DNA from: Candidatus Poseidoniaceae archaeon
Lineage (GTDB): Archaea > Thermoplasmatota > Poseidoniia > Poseidoniales > Poseidoniaceae
Length of the DNA: 14,272 bases
Assembly (NCBI GenBank): GCA_013329355.1
Contig: DUKK01000138.1
Location: 1-14,272, forward strand
Direction: 5' to 3'
The notes beneath the pieces are model-generated. The model was not told where the DNA came from. It worked only from the letters and a program-made list of their open reading frames with translations, and searched no databases. Positions 1 to 7,048 of this stretch are shown here, piece after piece. Positions within the stretch are counted from its first letter, which is position 1. Each line of letters opens with the position of its first letter. Made by a program: the position numbers and the translations under genes.

Positions 1-3000
1 AATCATCAACCACTATCGAATTATACCTGCCGGTAGCACCTGATGTGTCGATCGTTCCATGCGTCCATGAGCCGCCTGAGACTTTCTTACTCCAAAGTAA
101 ATCCTGACCTGAAGGTGGCCCACGGAAATAAGCAACATACAAGGTGTCATGTTCATCAATATCCATGGAGATATAGGCGCCCAAATCATTGGCAGTATTC
201 ACATTACTCTTTGCCCATGTTGAATCGCCTGAAATTGAACCATCAAAAGAGATAGCTCTAGTAGCATACTTGATATCTGCTGTATTGACCTTCTGATAGA
301 CTATATGGATGACGTCATTCGAGTCGACTTCAATATTACATTCTAATCCAACATTAAAACTACTAGTAACATGAACGCCTTCCCAAACCCAAACGCCCGT
401 GACATCTGTCATGTAGAATAGGTTACCACCGCCATCAGGGGTGCGGAAGCAAATATGGGAATTACCATTTCTATCAACTGCGATATCCATGTCTTGATGA
501 ACATCATAGCCGGCTGGGAATTGAAACGGCTGGGAGGATGAATTTGTCACATAGGAAGTTATTGCTGAGATTGTAATTGGCGTCATTGGAGTATTAGCCG
601 ATAATTGTGTACTAGTAGCGCTTGGTGTGATGGTAATGTAATAACATGAGCCGTCTTCGAATTCTGCATTGCTATCATAATTTAGTGCACCCTCATCAGT
701 ACATCCAACAGTCGGACTAGATAATGGAGAGTAACTCCATTTGGTTCCCGGTACCCAAGCACTTGCATCATCTGCAGCATAAGCACCAGCATCAAGAACA
801 TGTAGTGGTGAGCCCCACTTTGGCCTGAAATCTCTGTTATCGGGGTCGACTAAGAAATCGCTGACTTGCCAGTATTGTGGGACTCCAGTGGTTATAACTG
901 GAACTGGCGACAATTGATTATCGGTAGCTCCATTGCCTAATCTCCCATTCCCACCAGACCCCCAACAGGTCATTGTTGCATCATCAAGGATTGCACAAAC
1001 ATGTCCTGTGCCGGCAATCAATGCGTGAGCTGTGCGACCTACTCCCAGACTATCGGTTGTAGTTGGAGTGAATACATCACTTGTTGTTCCAGTTCCCGTA
1101 GCAGTACCATCGCCCCAGCATCTAACCGTGCCATCATCAATTACTGCACAGCCATGGCCTCCGCCTTGAACAACTTGTTTTGCATATCGGTCTGTTCCGA
1201 GCGATGCGGTAAATGTCGGGGTAGTCTGTTGAATGCTATTTCCTGTACCTAAACGACCATTACTGCCTTGGCCCCAACACATCACTCTACCGTCATCAAT
1301 CACTGCGCATGTCTGCGCCCAACCAGCGTCTACATCTACGGCGTATAATCCCGAACCAAAGGAAGTGATTTGGGTCGGCGTGGTTGATGGAGAGCCGGAT
1401 GTGCCAAGTCCAAGTTGACCGTTTTGATTTCTACCCCAACATTTTACTGAGCCATCTTCGATTAATGCGCAAGTATAGGTCCAACCAGCCGCCAGTGAAA
1501 TCGCTTGAGAAGTGCCAGTAAAACCTGATAATGTGACTGGGCTGTGGGAAGTTGTTGTTGTTCCATCTCCTAACTGGCCATAGACATTGGATCCCCAGCA
1601 TTTTACGTTCCCGTCGTCAAGAACAGCACATGAATGGTGGCCTCCGGCAACAATATCAACCGCTTTAAGACCAACACCTAATGATAATGTTGGAGTTGGC
1701 GTGTATTTAGAAACCTGGGTGCCATCTCCCAGTTGCCCATGGCTGTTATAACCCCAACAACTAACTGTTCCATCGTTAAGAATCGCACATGAATGATGAC
1801 CTCCTGTTGCTACCTTCACGGGGTAAAGACCTGTCCCAAAGGAGGTTATTTCTACTGGCAAGGATGAAAATACTCCAGTGCCATGAAGACCATTCCCCAG
1901 ACTGCCATAGGTGTTATCCCCCCAACAATACAACGACTGAGCGTTGGAAATAATACAGTTAGAACTGCCATATCCAGATGCTATTGATTGTCGGTAACCT
2001 TCAGTATATCCATTCCAATTGTTCCAATTTGTGCCGTCTGGGAGTGGGTTTGCATAGACGTCTTCTGAACGATGGTCCGCCATGGAGTCAACCGCGTTTC
2101 GATGAAGTGCTGAATTCTTATTGTTGATCCCACCATCGGTCAGGACAATGATATCATTCTTACCAGAGGAATTGAATACGGTATTATTGTGAATATTGTG
2201 ATAATCACCTTTAATCATTAAACCTCCTGCTGCATTCCAGATGACATTGTGGTGCATAGTTCCATTCATACCTTCGCCAACTTGGTTGATTGGTGCGTCA
2301 AATCTGGCACCATATTTGATTACATCGTGAATCCAGTTGTAGGCAATTTCAGCACCAGGTGCTTCTCCCTGCATTACCTGAACAACTGCCCCATCAGTCT
2401 GTAAATGGCCAACATCCCACACTTCATTGTAGAATACCTTGGGCGCATCACCGATAGACAATACGGAAGATGCACCGGTTAGATGAACCGTATTGTTGGT
2501 AAAATACATATCGCGCCCGCCCTCGTAGATGGTCGTCATCAAACCCTTCTGATCTGCTGCCGACCAATCGATGGCATGGAAGTAAGAATTGTTGACTGTG
2601 TTGTTATGAGATTGACCGCCCGAACCGTGGAATTCAAGCGCACCACCATCGGTGTTGGTGATAGAAATCTGGTCGACAAATGTGTTAGCGCAACGGTAGA
2701 AGCGAGTCATCCAACGGTCATCTTCTGATTCACCAGTTATGCCTAAACCACGTTTTGAGGTGCTTGGATATTCAAGTGTTGAATTGGTAAAACTACAGCT
2801 GTCACAGTTGTTGAAATTGACTGTTGTGCCAAAGAAATCGATGCCTTGAATCGTCACACGATCTGAATTTTCAATGCTTATGGCAAATGGTTGAACCTTG
2901 ATACGCAAATCCAAGTTGTTGGCATCTTGTCCAACGGGAGTCTTGTAATGTAATCGACTGTTATCATTATCAAACCACCACTCGCCGTCAATATCGATTA

Positions 3001-3856
3001 GTTCGCGTTTCCCTTCCAAAAAGTAAGCGTGGTGTTTATTCTTCCAAGAGATCCCTGTTGGGTCATATGAGAATGTACCGTTGGCACCATTCCACCCGGT
3101 TATCTCACGACTGTTACTGCGGAATGAACCTAAATTGAGAATCGCAATTGCCCCTACTGGATCTAATCCTGTGGCGTTGATGGTCTCGTTGAGGCCTGAG
3201 TGCACGCCGGTTTCTGGACCGGCATCGGTTAGCCAGCCTTGTGTGTAGGCGTTATTGTTGCTGGTCAGGGTTCCCTCAGCCCAATTGGAACGATTGAATA
3301 CCGTTTCATCGGAGAACTGGGCGTTAGGCCAACGAGCTGGCACTTGCTCGTCATAGTTGTAGAATAATTGCCAGCCTGCTACCGGTAAATCAACTTCTTG
3401 GATTCCATCGCTGTCTGCATTACCCCAGACTGCTGCTAAGTCAGCAGTGATGCTTTTGGTGCCATCAAATACAACGCTAGCACCATCGGCGGCGCGAATG
3501 ACCAAATCATCTAAATTATCGATTGTGACATTATCATGATATTTGCCAGCTCGAAGAATGATTTCGTCACCTGGGGTTGCTGCGGAAATTGCCTCACTAA
3601 GACTATTTTTCGGGCAGTTAATCGTCCCAGACCAACTTGCTGAGCCATTAATCGGGTCAAGGTAAATCGGCGAGCCCGCAGTTCTGGTTACCGAGTCACA
3701 ACCGGCATATGACTCGCTGACATCAGGCTCACTGAGGTCGCCTCTATGCTCATATTTTGCGACAATTTCATTTACCCCAGCAGACCAAGTCATTGAGATC
3801 ATAAGGAATACAATGAATAGGGAGGTCTTGATTTTTTGTGACGACTTTACCGACAG
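1..3856 (-). CDS. Giant secreted surface protein: beta-helix with nested RCC1 propeller (3' end outside window)
   Basis: I translated this frame by hand: it is open without a stop from the start to the window edge, about 1285 codons, and runs off the left side. Residues 1-26 look like a signal peptide: a lysine-rich n-region, the core SLFIVFLMISM, and likely cleavage after WSA. Residues about 60-620 resemble a right-handed parallel beta-helix, with many Asn-rich turns such as NNTVF and NNTVH. Seven RCC1-type repeats follow (about 630-990), each with a C-A-[IVL]-x-D-[DG] stretch and a CWG motif. The text then resumes beta-helix-like sequence (DFRPKWGSPL). A CTDxxAxNY motif ending in DGSC lies at 1051-1071. 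From about 1115 onward there are repeats of the form VDxxxxxHI.Y...YAT, a propeller-like pattern. The only well-placed start is CUG after GGAGG and 7 nt. No ATG, GTG or TTG lies in frame upstream of the signal core. A surface adhesin or polysaccharide-binding role is an inference; no catalytic residues are recognised. Confidence 0.85.
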   Translation of the reverse strand, partial: MSVKSSQKIKTSLFIVFLMISMTWSAGVNEIVAKYEHRGDLSEPDVSESYAGCDSVTRTAGSPIYLDPINGSASWSGTINCPKNSLSEAISAATPGDEIILRAGKYHDNVTIDNLDDLVIRAADGASVVFDGTKSITADLAAVWGNADSDGIQEVDLPVAGWQLFYNYDEQVPARWPNAQFSDETVFNRSNWAEGTLTSNNNAYTQGWLTDAGPETGVHSGLNETINATGLDPVGAIAILNLGSFRSNSREITGWNGANGTFSYDPTGISWKNKHHAYFLEGKRELIDIDGEWWFDNDNSRLHYKTPVGQDANNLDLRIKVQPFAISIENSDRVTIQGIDFFGTTVNFNNCDSCSFTNSTLEYPSTSKRGLGITGESEDDRWMTRFYRCANTFVDQISITNTDGGALEFHGSGGQSHNNTVNNSYFHAIDWSAADQKGLMTTIYEGGRDMYFTNNTVHLTGASSVLSIGDAPKVFYNEVWDVGHLQTDGAVVQVMQGEAPGAEIAYNWIHDVIKYGARFDAPINQVGEGMNGTMHHNVIWNAAGGLMIKGDYHNIHNNTVFNSSGKNDIIVLTDGGINNKNSALHRNAVDSMADHRSEDVYANPLPDGTNWNNWNGYTEGYRQSIASGYGSSNCIISNAQSLYCWGDNTYGSLGNGLHGTGVFSSLPVEITSFGTGLYPVKVATGGHHSCAILNDGTVSCWGYNSHGQLGDGTQVSKYTPTPTLSLGVGLKAVDIVAGGHHSCAVLDDGNVKCWGSNVYGQLGDGTTTTSHSPVTLSGFTGTSQAISLAAGWTYTCALIEDGSVKCWGRNQNGQLGLGTSGSPSTTPTQITSFGSGLYAVDVDAGWAQTCAVIDDGRVMCWGQGSNGRLGTGNSIQQTTPTFTASLGTDRYAKQVVQGGGHGCAVIDDGTVRCWGDGTATGTGTTSDVFTPTTTDSLGVGRTAHALIAGTGHVCAILDDATMTCWGSGGNGRLGNGATDNQLSPVPVITTGVPQYWQVSDFLVDPDNRDFRPKWGSPLHVLDAGAYAADDASAWVPGTKWSYSPLSSPTVGCTDEGALNYDSNAEFEDGSCYYITITPSATSTQLSANTPMTPITISAITSYVTNSSSQPFQFPAGYDVHQDMDIAVDRNGNSHICFRTPDGGGNLFYMTDVTGVWVWEGVHVTSSFNVGLECNIEVDSNDVIHIVYQKVNTADIKYATRAISFDGSISGDSTWAKSNVNTANDLGAYISMDIDEHDTLYVAYFRGPPSGQDLLWSKKVSGGSWTHGTIDTSGATGRYNSIVVDD

Positions 3857-3861
3857 CGTAA

Positions 3862-3883
3862 CGCCTCCCCTTTAGGGGAGGCG
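3862..3883 (-). promoter_or_regulatory. Leader hairpin enclosing the Shine-Dalgarno sequence of the giant surface protein gene
   Basis: On the minus strand, CGCCTCCCC, a TAAA loop and GGGGAGGCG form a perfect 9-bp stem with eight G-C pairs. The 3' arm contains the GGGGAGG Shine-Dalgarno sequence (3870 down to 3864), so the folded leader would hide it from the ribosome. The CUG start follows 7 nt after GGAGG. It could instead be a stem ending the upstream gene, but no U-tract follows it and it lies downstream of a TATA box. Confidence 0.6.
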
Positions 3884-3910
3884 GGATTTCTACGGTTTAT
3901 TTGTTGCCCC

Positions 3911-3920
3911 GTATAAAAAG
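3911..3920 (-). promoter_or_regulatory. TATA box for the giant surface protein gene
   Basis: The minus strand reads CTTTTTATAC just after the stop codon of the upstream gene. An archaeal TATA box here would place the transcription start around 3886-3890. That gives a leader of about 30-35 nt consisting mostly of the Shine-Dalgarno hairpin. No other element was seen in this gap. Confidence 0.5.
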
Positions 3921-3922
3921 CG

Positions 3923-4432
3923 TCAAAATTCCTCGGTTTTGTTCGGTGGCCACTCCATTCTTGCATTATAAGGCCAGCCTTTTTTGTCGACGTTGAAGCC
4001 AAGTTCGGCAAATTTTCTGCGGGCTTTCCGCCATACTGGCAACAAATAACCAACTTGAGAGCGCTCACTGAATGTCCAGCGCCACGGGCAACGTGGAAGA
4101 CTAGCAACCCAGTTGTCGATTAGCGCCCGCGTTTCTGCCACTTCGTGACCACCAGGTAGTAGGAACGATGCAATGTTAATCGCGCCATGTGAGCCCCTCG
4201 TCTCTGACCAACAAGCTAGCTCAAGGCCGAACAATGGACCATCTAAGATTTTAACACCAATAGTTCTGGTTGATTGGGCCATAGGAACGATTATGGCAAA
4301 CCGATCAACTAGTCGTGCACCCTCATGTCGCTCGATTTGCCAACCAGCTTGCTCGATTAATTTCCTCAATGTCTTTACACACTGAACTGGCGAAACGCTG
4401 ACTTCCAAATCAGTTGTCGCTTTTCGCACCAT
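3923..4432 (-). CDS. Hypothetical protein, 169 aa
   Basis: I do not recognise this family. The ATG at 4432 is chosen because AAGGAG lies 5 nt upstream. An in-frame GTG at 4495 would add 21 residues but lies inside a predicted RNA structure and has no ribosome binding site. The protein looks soluble, with no signal peptide or membrane segment. It has a helix-prone N-terminal stretch (TLRKLIEQAGWQIERHEGA), a central beta-rich part (FAIIVPMAQSTRTIGVKIL) and a Trp/Arg-rich C-terminal part (CPWRWTFSE, LLPVWRKARRKFAELGF). The gene follows rpl12 on the same strand after 176 nt and is followed by the giant surface protein gene. Its Trp/Arg content could suit a nucleic-acid or protein contact, but no function can be assigned. 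Confidence 0.75.
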   Translation of the reverse strand: MVRKATTDLEVSVSPVQCVKTLRKLIEQAGWQIERHEGARLVDRFAIIVPMAQSTRTIGVKILDGPLFGLELACWSETRGSHGAINIASFLLPGGHEVAETRALIDNWVASLPRCPWRWTFSERSQVGYLLPVWRKARRKFAELGFNVDKKGWPYNARMEWPPNKTEEF

Positions 4433-4492
4433 GGGTACTCCTTCTTGAGTGAGTGCATGAATGCTTCCAATACTTGGTTGGTATCTAGTTAG

Positions 4493-4552
4493 CACGGTTC
4501 AACAAACGGCCGTTGTTGGATGAGGCCTTCCGTTAAAGGCCGATGAACCGTG
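4493..4552 (-). promoter_or_regulatory. Possible three-way-junction RNA structure upstream of the 169-aa gene
   Basis: An 8-bp outer stem (CACGGTTC at 4493-4500 with GAACCGTG at 4545-4552) encloses two hairpins. These are AACAA/TTGTT (4501-4505 with 4513-4517, 7-nt loop) and GGCCTT/AAGGCC (4524-4529 with 4536-4541, 6-nt loop). The element lies between rpl12 and the next gene on the same strand, ending 60 nt before its ATG. It could be a leader regulator, a processing site, or a DNA palindrome (AACGGCCGTT at 4505-4514) bound by a regulator. No T-tract suggests a terminator. Confidence 0.4.
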
Positions 4553-4608
4553 TCGATATGCTCTCGCCTGTCTAGGCAAGGGTAAATCGGATTGGTTATC
4601 CGTCTTAA

Positions 4609-4917
4609 TCAGCCAAACAAAGAGCCTAGACCTTCGAAACCGCCACCGTCGTCTTCTTCCTCCTCCTCTTCAGCAGGGGCTTCCTCAGCGGCAGCAGCAG
4701 GTGCAGCACCACCGGCTGCAGGAGCAGCGGCAGCAGGTGCAGCAACAGCTTGGGTCATGGCTTCACTGATATCGACACCAGCAAGTGAAGCAACAAGTGC
4801 TTTCACTCTAGCATCGTCGGCATCTACGCCAGCAGCCTTCAAAATGGCGCCAACAGCCTTCTCATCAATGTCTTTTTCAGCAGCGTGCAGTAACATAGCA
4901 GCATATACATATTCCAT
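4609..4917 (-). CDS. rpl12: Archaeal large-subunit stalk protein uL12 (P1-like)
   Basis: This is the archaeal L12/P1 stalk protein, present in several copies on L10 and recruiting translation GTPases to the ribosome. The N-terminal dimerisation and L10-binding domain reads MEYVYAAMLLHAAEKDIDEK, which is the standard archaeal start. An Ala-rich hinge follows, then an acidic run and the GTPase-contacting tail GFEGLGSLFG. The 102-residue length is normal for the family. The ATG at 4917 is chosen over an upstream in-frame start because GAGGTGA lies 5 nt before it and homology begins there. The gene follows rpl10 after 16 nt and is the last ribosomal gene of the cluster. The hinge and acidic tail are low-complexity, so the opposite strand carries a spurious open frame. 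Confidence 0.97.
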   Translation of the reverse strand: MEYVYAAMLLHAAEKDIDEKAVGAILKAAGVDADDARVKALVASLAGVDISEAMTQAVAAPAAAAPAAGGAAPAAAAEEAPAEEEEEEDDGGGFEGLGSLFG

Positions 4918-4933
4918 ATTTTTCACCTCATTT

Positions 4934-5950
4934 TCAACCGAATAGATCTCCAAGTCCGCCGAATCCGGCTTCCTCTTCCTCTTCCTCTTCTTCTGCGGCT
5001 TCGGTTGGCGCCTCAGAAGCGTCCTCGACTGCAGCGGGTACTGCAGCAGCTGCGCTTGCAGCCGCCCCTAGCATTGCTGCTAGCTCGTCATCGAGTGCGT
5101 CGACAGATAGCGAACCAGCGATGCCTAATGCAGCACGGTTTGCTCTACCAATTATGTGTGGAGCAGTGGTTTCGTTGACCACTGCTGCTTCAACAGCCAC
5201 GGCGAGTGCTTCACCGCTGGCTTTAGCGACCAGAGTAGGCATGGTTTGACTAGTGAACCATGTAATGTTACAAGCGACATTAAAGGCACTTGCAGCATAA
5301 CTAATCAAGTCTGAATTAAATTGCTCGTAATCAATATCCAGTGTCGAGGGTTCAAACAGGACACCATCTTCGAGAGCCCCGCAGAGTTTTAGCCCGGTAA
5401 CAATTGGGTTGATACCAATCTTTGACAGCATCATTCCAAGTTCACCCTCGAAGACTTCGCCTTCTTCTAGAACTACTGTGCGCTTTTGAATTTGGACTGA
5501 ACCACCCATAATCTTAGCTGGGATTCCAACAGAGTTTAGATCACCAACTATTGGGCCTGGAGGCATCCCTGTATCCATCTTTTCAACTACGATTTGATAC
5601 GGTGCAACATCACCTTCTTTGGCCGCTCGGCCGGCTTCTGTCTTCTTTAGTTCAGTGAACAATCCGAATGAGTTCATCTGGTCTGTTGAAACTAAGGCAG
5701 GCTGAACAGCTGACTCGAAAAGCGCCTCTAAGTGTTGGTAATCATAACCACACTGTTCCCAGGCTATTTTCATCAAGCGCTTTTTAGCTACTTGTATCTT
5801 CATCGAACCGCGTAGATTTTTCCTCATACCAATCATCGCACCGGCGGGGACACCGTGGATGTCGATTACTGCCAGAGTGTCACCACTCTTCAACAAAGAC
5901 ACTAGGTCTGTTACAGTGTCTTTCTTCCATGGCATTACTTTTGGAATCAA
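4934..5950 (-). CDS. rpl10: Archaeal ribosomal stalk base protein uL10 (P0)
   Basis: P0 anchors L12 dimers to 23S rRNA beside L11 at the GTPase-associated centre. At 338 residues it has the usual archaeal length. The N-terminal rRNA-binding domain starts at WKKDTVTDLVSLL and includes VAKKRLMKIA. The archaeal insertion domain follows, then helical L12-binding spines (about 220-290). The Ala-rich hinge leads to an acidic run ending GFGGLGDLFG, nearly the same tail as L12. The start is TTG at 5950, overlapping the L1 stop codon (TTGA), with GAGGTGA 4 nt upstream. An ATG five codons later (MPWKK) is possible but badly placed relative to that site. The overlap suggests translational coupling to L1. 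Confidence 0.96.
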   Translation of the reverse strand: MIPKVMPWKKDTVTDLVSLLKSGDTLAVIDIHGVPAGAMIGMRKNLRGSMKIQVAKKRLMKIAWEQCGYDYQHLEALFESAVQPALVSTDQMNSFGLFTELKKTEAGRAAKEGDVAPYQIVVEKMDTGMPPGPIVGDLNSVGIPAKIMGGSVQIQKRTVVLEEGEVFEGELGMMLSKIGINPIVTGLKLCGALEDGVLFEPSTLDIDYEQFNSDLISYAASAFNVACNITWFTSQTMPTLVAKASGEALAVAVEAAVVNETTAPHIIGRANRAALGIAGSLSVDALDDELAAMLGAAASAAAAVPAAVEDASEAPTEAAEEEEEEEEAGFGGLGDLFG

Positions 5951-6591
5951 TTGATCACCTCGATTCTTTGTGCTGGACCCATTGAGGTCTTGATGTATAG
6001 TGAACGAATGTTGCCGATGCCACGTTCTAGTTTGGATATTACACGATTATAAATTTCCATGGCATTAGCAGAGAGTTCTTCTTGGCTTTGCTTTGCAGTC
6101 CCAATCGCTGCATGGAAGGTCATTTTATCGCCTGACTTGACAATTACAGTCGACTTTAGACCTGCTGCAATTATCGACGGATCCAGAGTTGGTGGCACTG
6201 GACGAGGCATCTTACCTCTTGGTCCGAGAACGACACCGAGATACCGGCCAATTAGACCCATGTGTGGAACTTCTGAGAGGAAAAAGTCGTAGGAATTAGC
6301 TACTTTCTTTGCCTGGCCTTTCTTGCCACCGAGTTCTTCAATTTCTTGCGGAGTGATAACATCAATACCAGCGGCTTTAGCCTTGGTCGCTGCTTCACCT
6401 GCTGCAAACATAGCAATTTTGAGTTCTTTCCCACGGCCAGAGGGAAGTCTCACTTCTTCCTTGATACGATTGTTAGGGTTCTTCAGGTCGACGTCCTTGA
6501 TAGTGAATGAAATATCAACTGATTCGACGAATTTTCTTTCTGGAGCATTCTCCAGTGCGTCCTTAATTGCTTGGTTAATTTTTTCTTCCAT
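5947..6591 (-). CDS. rpl1: Ribosomal protein uL1
   Basis: uL1 forms the mobile L1 stalk at the E site, which helps release deacylated tRNA. In several archaea it also represses its own operon by binding the mRNA. The 214-residue length is typical for archaea. Recognisable parts are the N-terminal FTIKDVDLKNPNNRIKEEV, the central GVVLGPRGKMPRPVP motif, and the C-terminal LYIKTSMGPAQRIEV. The ATG at 6591 follows GGTGAGGTAAC. The gene lies 58 nt after rpl11 and overlaps rpl10 by 4 nt. An L1 autoregulatory mRNA site could lie in the 58-nt leader, which has a GAGG/CCTC hairpin, but I cannot confirm that. Confidence 0.97.
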   Translation of the reverse strand: MEEKINQAIKDALENAPERKFVESVDISFTIKDVDLKNPNNRIKEEVRLPSGRGKELKIAMFAAGEAATKAKAAGIDVITPQEIEELGGKKGQAKKVANSYDFFLSEVPHMGLIGRYLGVVLGPRGKMPRPVPPTLDPSIIAAGLKSTVIVKSGDKMTFHAAIGTAKQSQEELSANAMEIYNRVISKLERGIGNIRSLYIKTSMGPAQRIEVIN

Positions 6592-6649
6592 GTTACCTCA
6601 CCCCTGCAGTCTACGAGGTTTTATCCTCTCCTGCGGTCCGTGATTTTTT

Positions 6650-6931
6650 TCAAACAAAGCGCTCGTCCCAATCTCCTTTACTGATTATTGCGAGCGCCTC
6701 ATTCGCCCAATGACCATCGATCTTGACTCGCATTGACACACATGTTCCAATAACTTCGCGTGTTTGTGCTTTCAAGTCCGCTCCGGTCAGATGACCTTCA
6801 CCATGCTTCTTCTTGGCAACCTCAATTGCCTTTTCCAAAGGTAGGTCTTCGGTCGCGGCCTCCATACTACCGTTACACTTCTTGACTCCAAGTGCATCCC
6901 TAATGAGATGTGATGTCCAAGGTTTTGGCAT
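6650..6931 (-). CDS. rpl11: Ribosomal protein uL11, C-terminal domain only
   Basis: The 93 residues match only the C-terminal rRNA-binding half of archaeal L11. They begin at the interdomain linker (MPKPWTSHLIRDALGV, family PPTS.LI). They continue through PLEKAIEVAKKKHGEGH and DLKAQTREVIGTCVSM to the C-terminus. Family members are usually about 160 residues and start with a Gly/Pro-rich domain (PGPPLGPALGP) that contacts translation GTPases. Nothing like it is encoded upstream. Only 117 nt separate this ATG from the spt5 stop, the frame is closed by a TAA 20 codons upstream, and the gap holds a TATA-like element. GGAG lies 8 nt before the ATG. The gene keeps the expected position between spt5 and rpl1. 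It therefore looks like an expressed, N-terminally shortened L11, or the second half of a split gene. Confidence 0.88.
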   Translation of the reverse strand: MPKPWTSHLIRDALGVKKCNGSMEAATEDLPLEKAIEVAKKKHGEGHLTGADLKAQTREVIGTCVSMRVKIDGHWANEALAIISKGDWDERFV

Positions 6932-6980
6932 TATTTCAACTCCATGCTCACAGACGTGGGCATCTTGCCGACTAAACTCC

Positions 6981-6990
6981 CCTATTTAAC
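6981..6990 (-). promoter_or_regulatory. TATA box upstream of the rpl11-rpl1-rpl10-rpl12 unit
   Basis: The minus strand reads GTTAAATAGG about 50 nt before the rpl11 ATG, which would place transcription start near 6960. It sits in the context CGACGCGGCGCGGTTAAATAGG, which resembles the secE promoter. This suggests the ribosomal part can be transcribed separately from secE-spt5. Confidence 0.5.
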
Positions 6991-7048
6991 CGCGCCGCGT
7001 CGGTTACAGCAACTACACCTTCTGGTATCATTGTATGCTGAGAGGTAA

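Noticed and set aside
880..1990. Tandem DNA repeats suggestive of a CRISPR or satellite array
   Set aside because: The period of about 150-170 bp and its divergence are explained by the RCC1 protein repeats; there are no identical repeats with unique spacers.
3847..4107. Minus-strand open frame overlapping the end of the 169-aa gene
   Set aside because: It overlaps a better gene in another frame, runs through the leader hairpin, and has no ribosome binding site or recognisable domain.
4592..4945. Plus-strand open frame of 117 aa rich in Ser, Ala and Pro
   Set aside because: It is the reverse complement of the Ala/Glu-rich rpl12 tail; low-complexity codons create an open antisense frame without a family match.
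4934..4990. Near-identical acidic tails of L10 and L12 as a sign of recent recombination
   Set aside because: A shared acidic, hydrophobic-ended tail is normal for archaeal and eukaryotic P0/P1 proteins, so no recent event is needed.
6975..7034. Minus-strand mini-ORF of about 19 codons between spt5 and rpl11 (starts MIPEGVV)
   Set aside because: It has no Shine-Dalgarno sequence, overlaps the TATA-like element, and does not resemble the missing L11 N-terminal domain.
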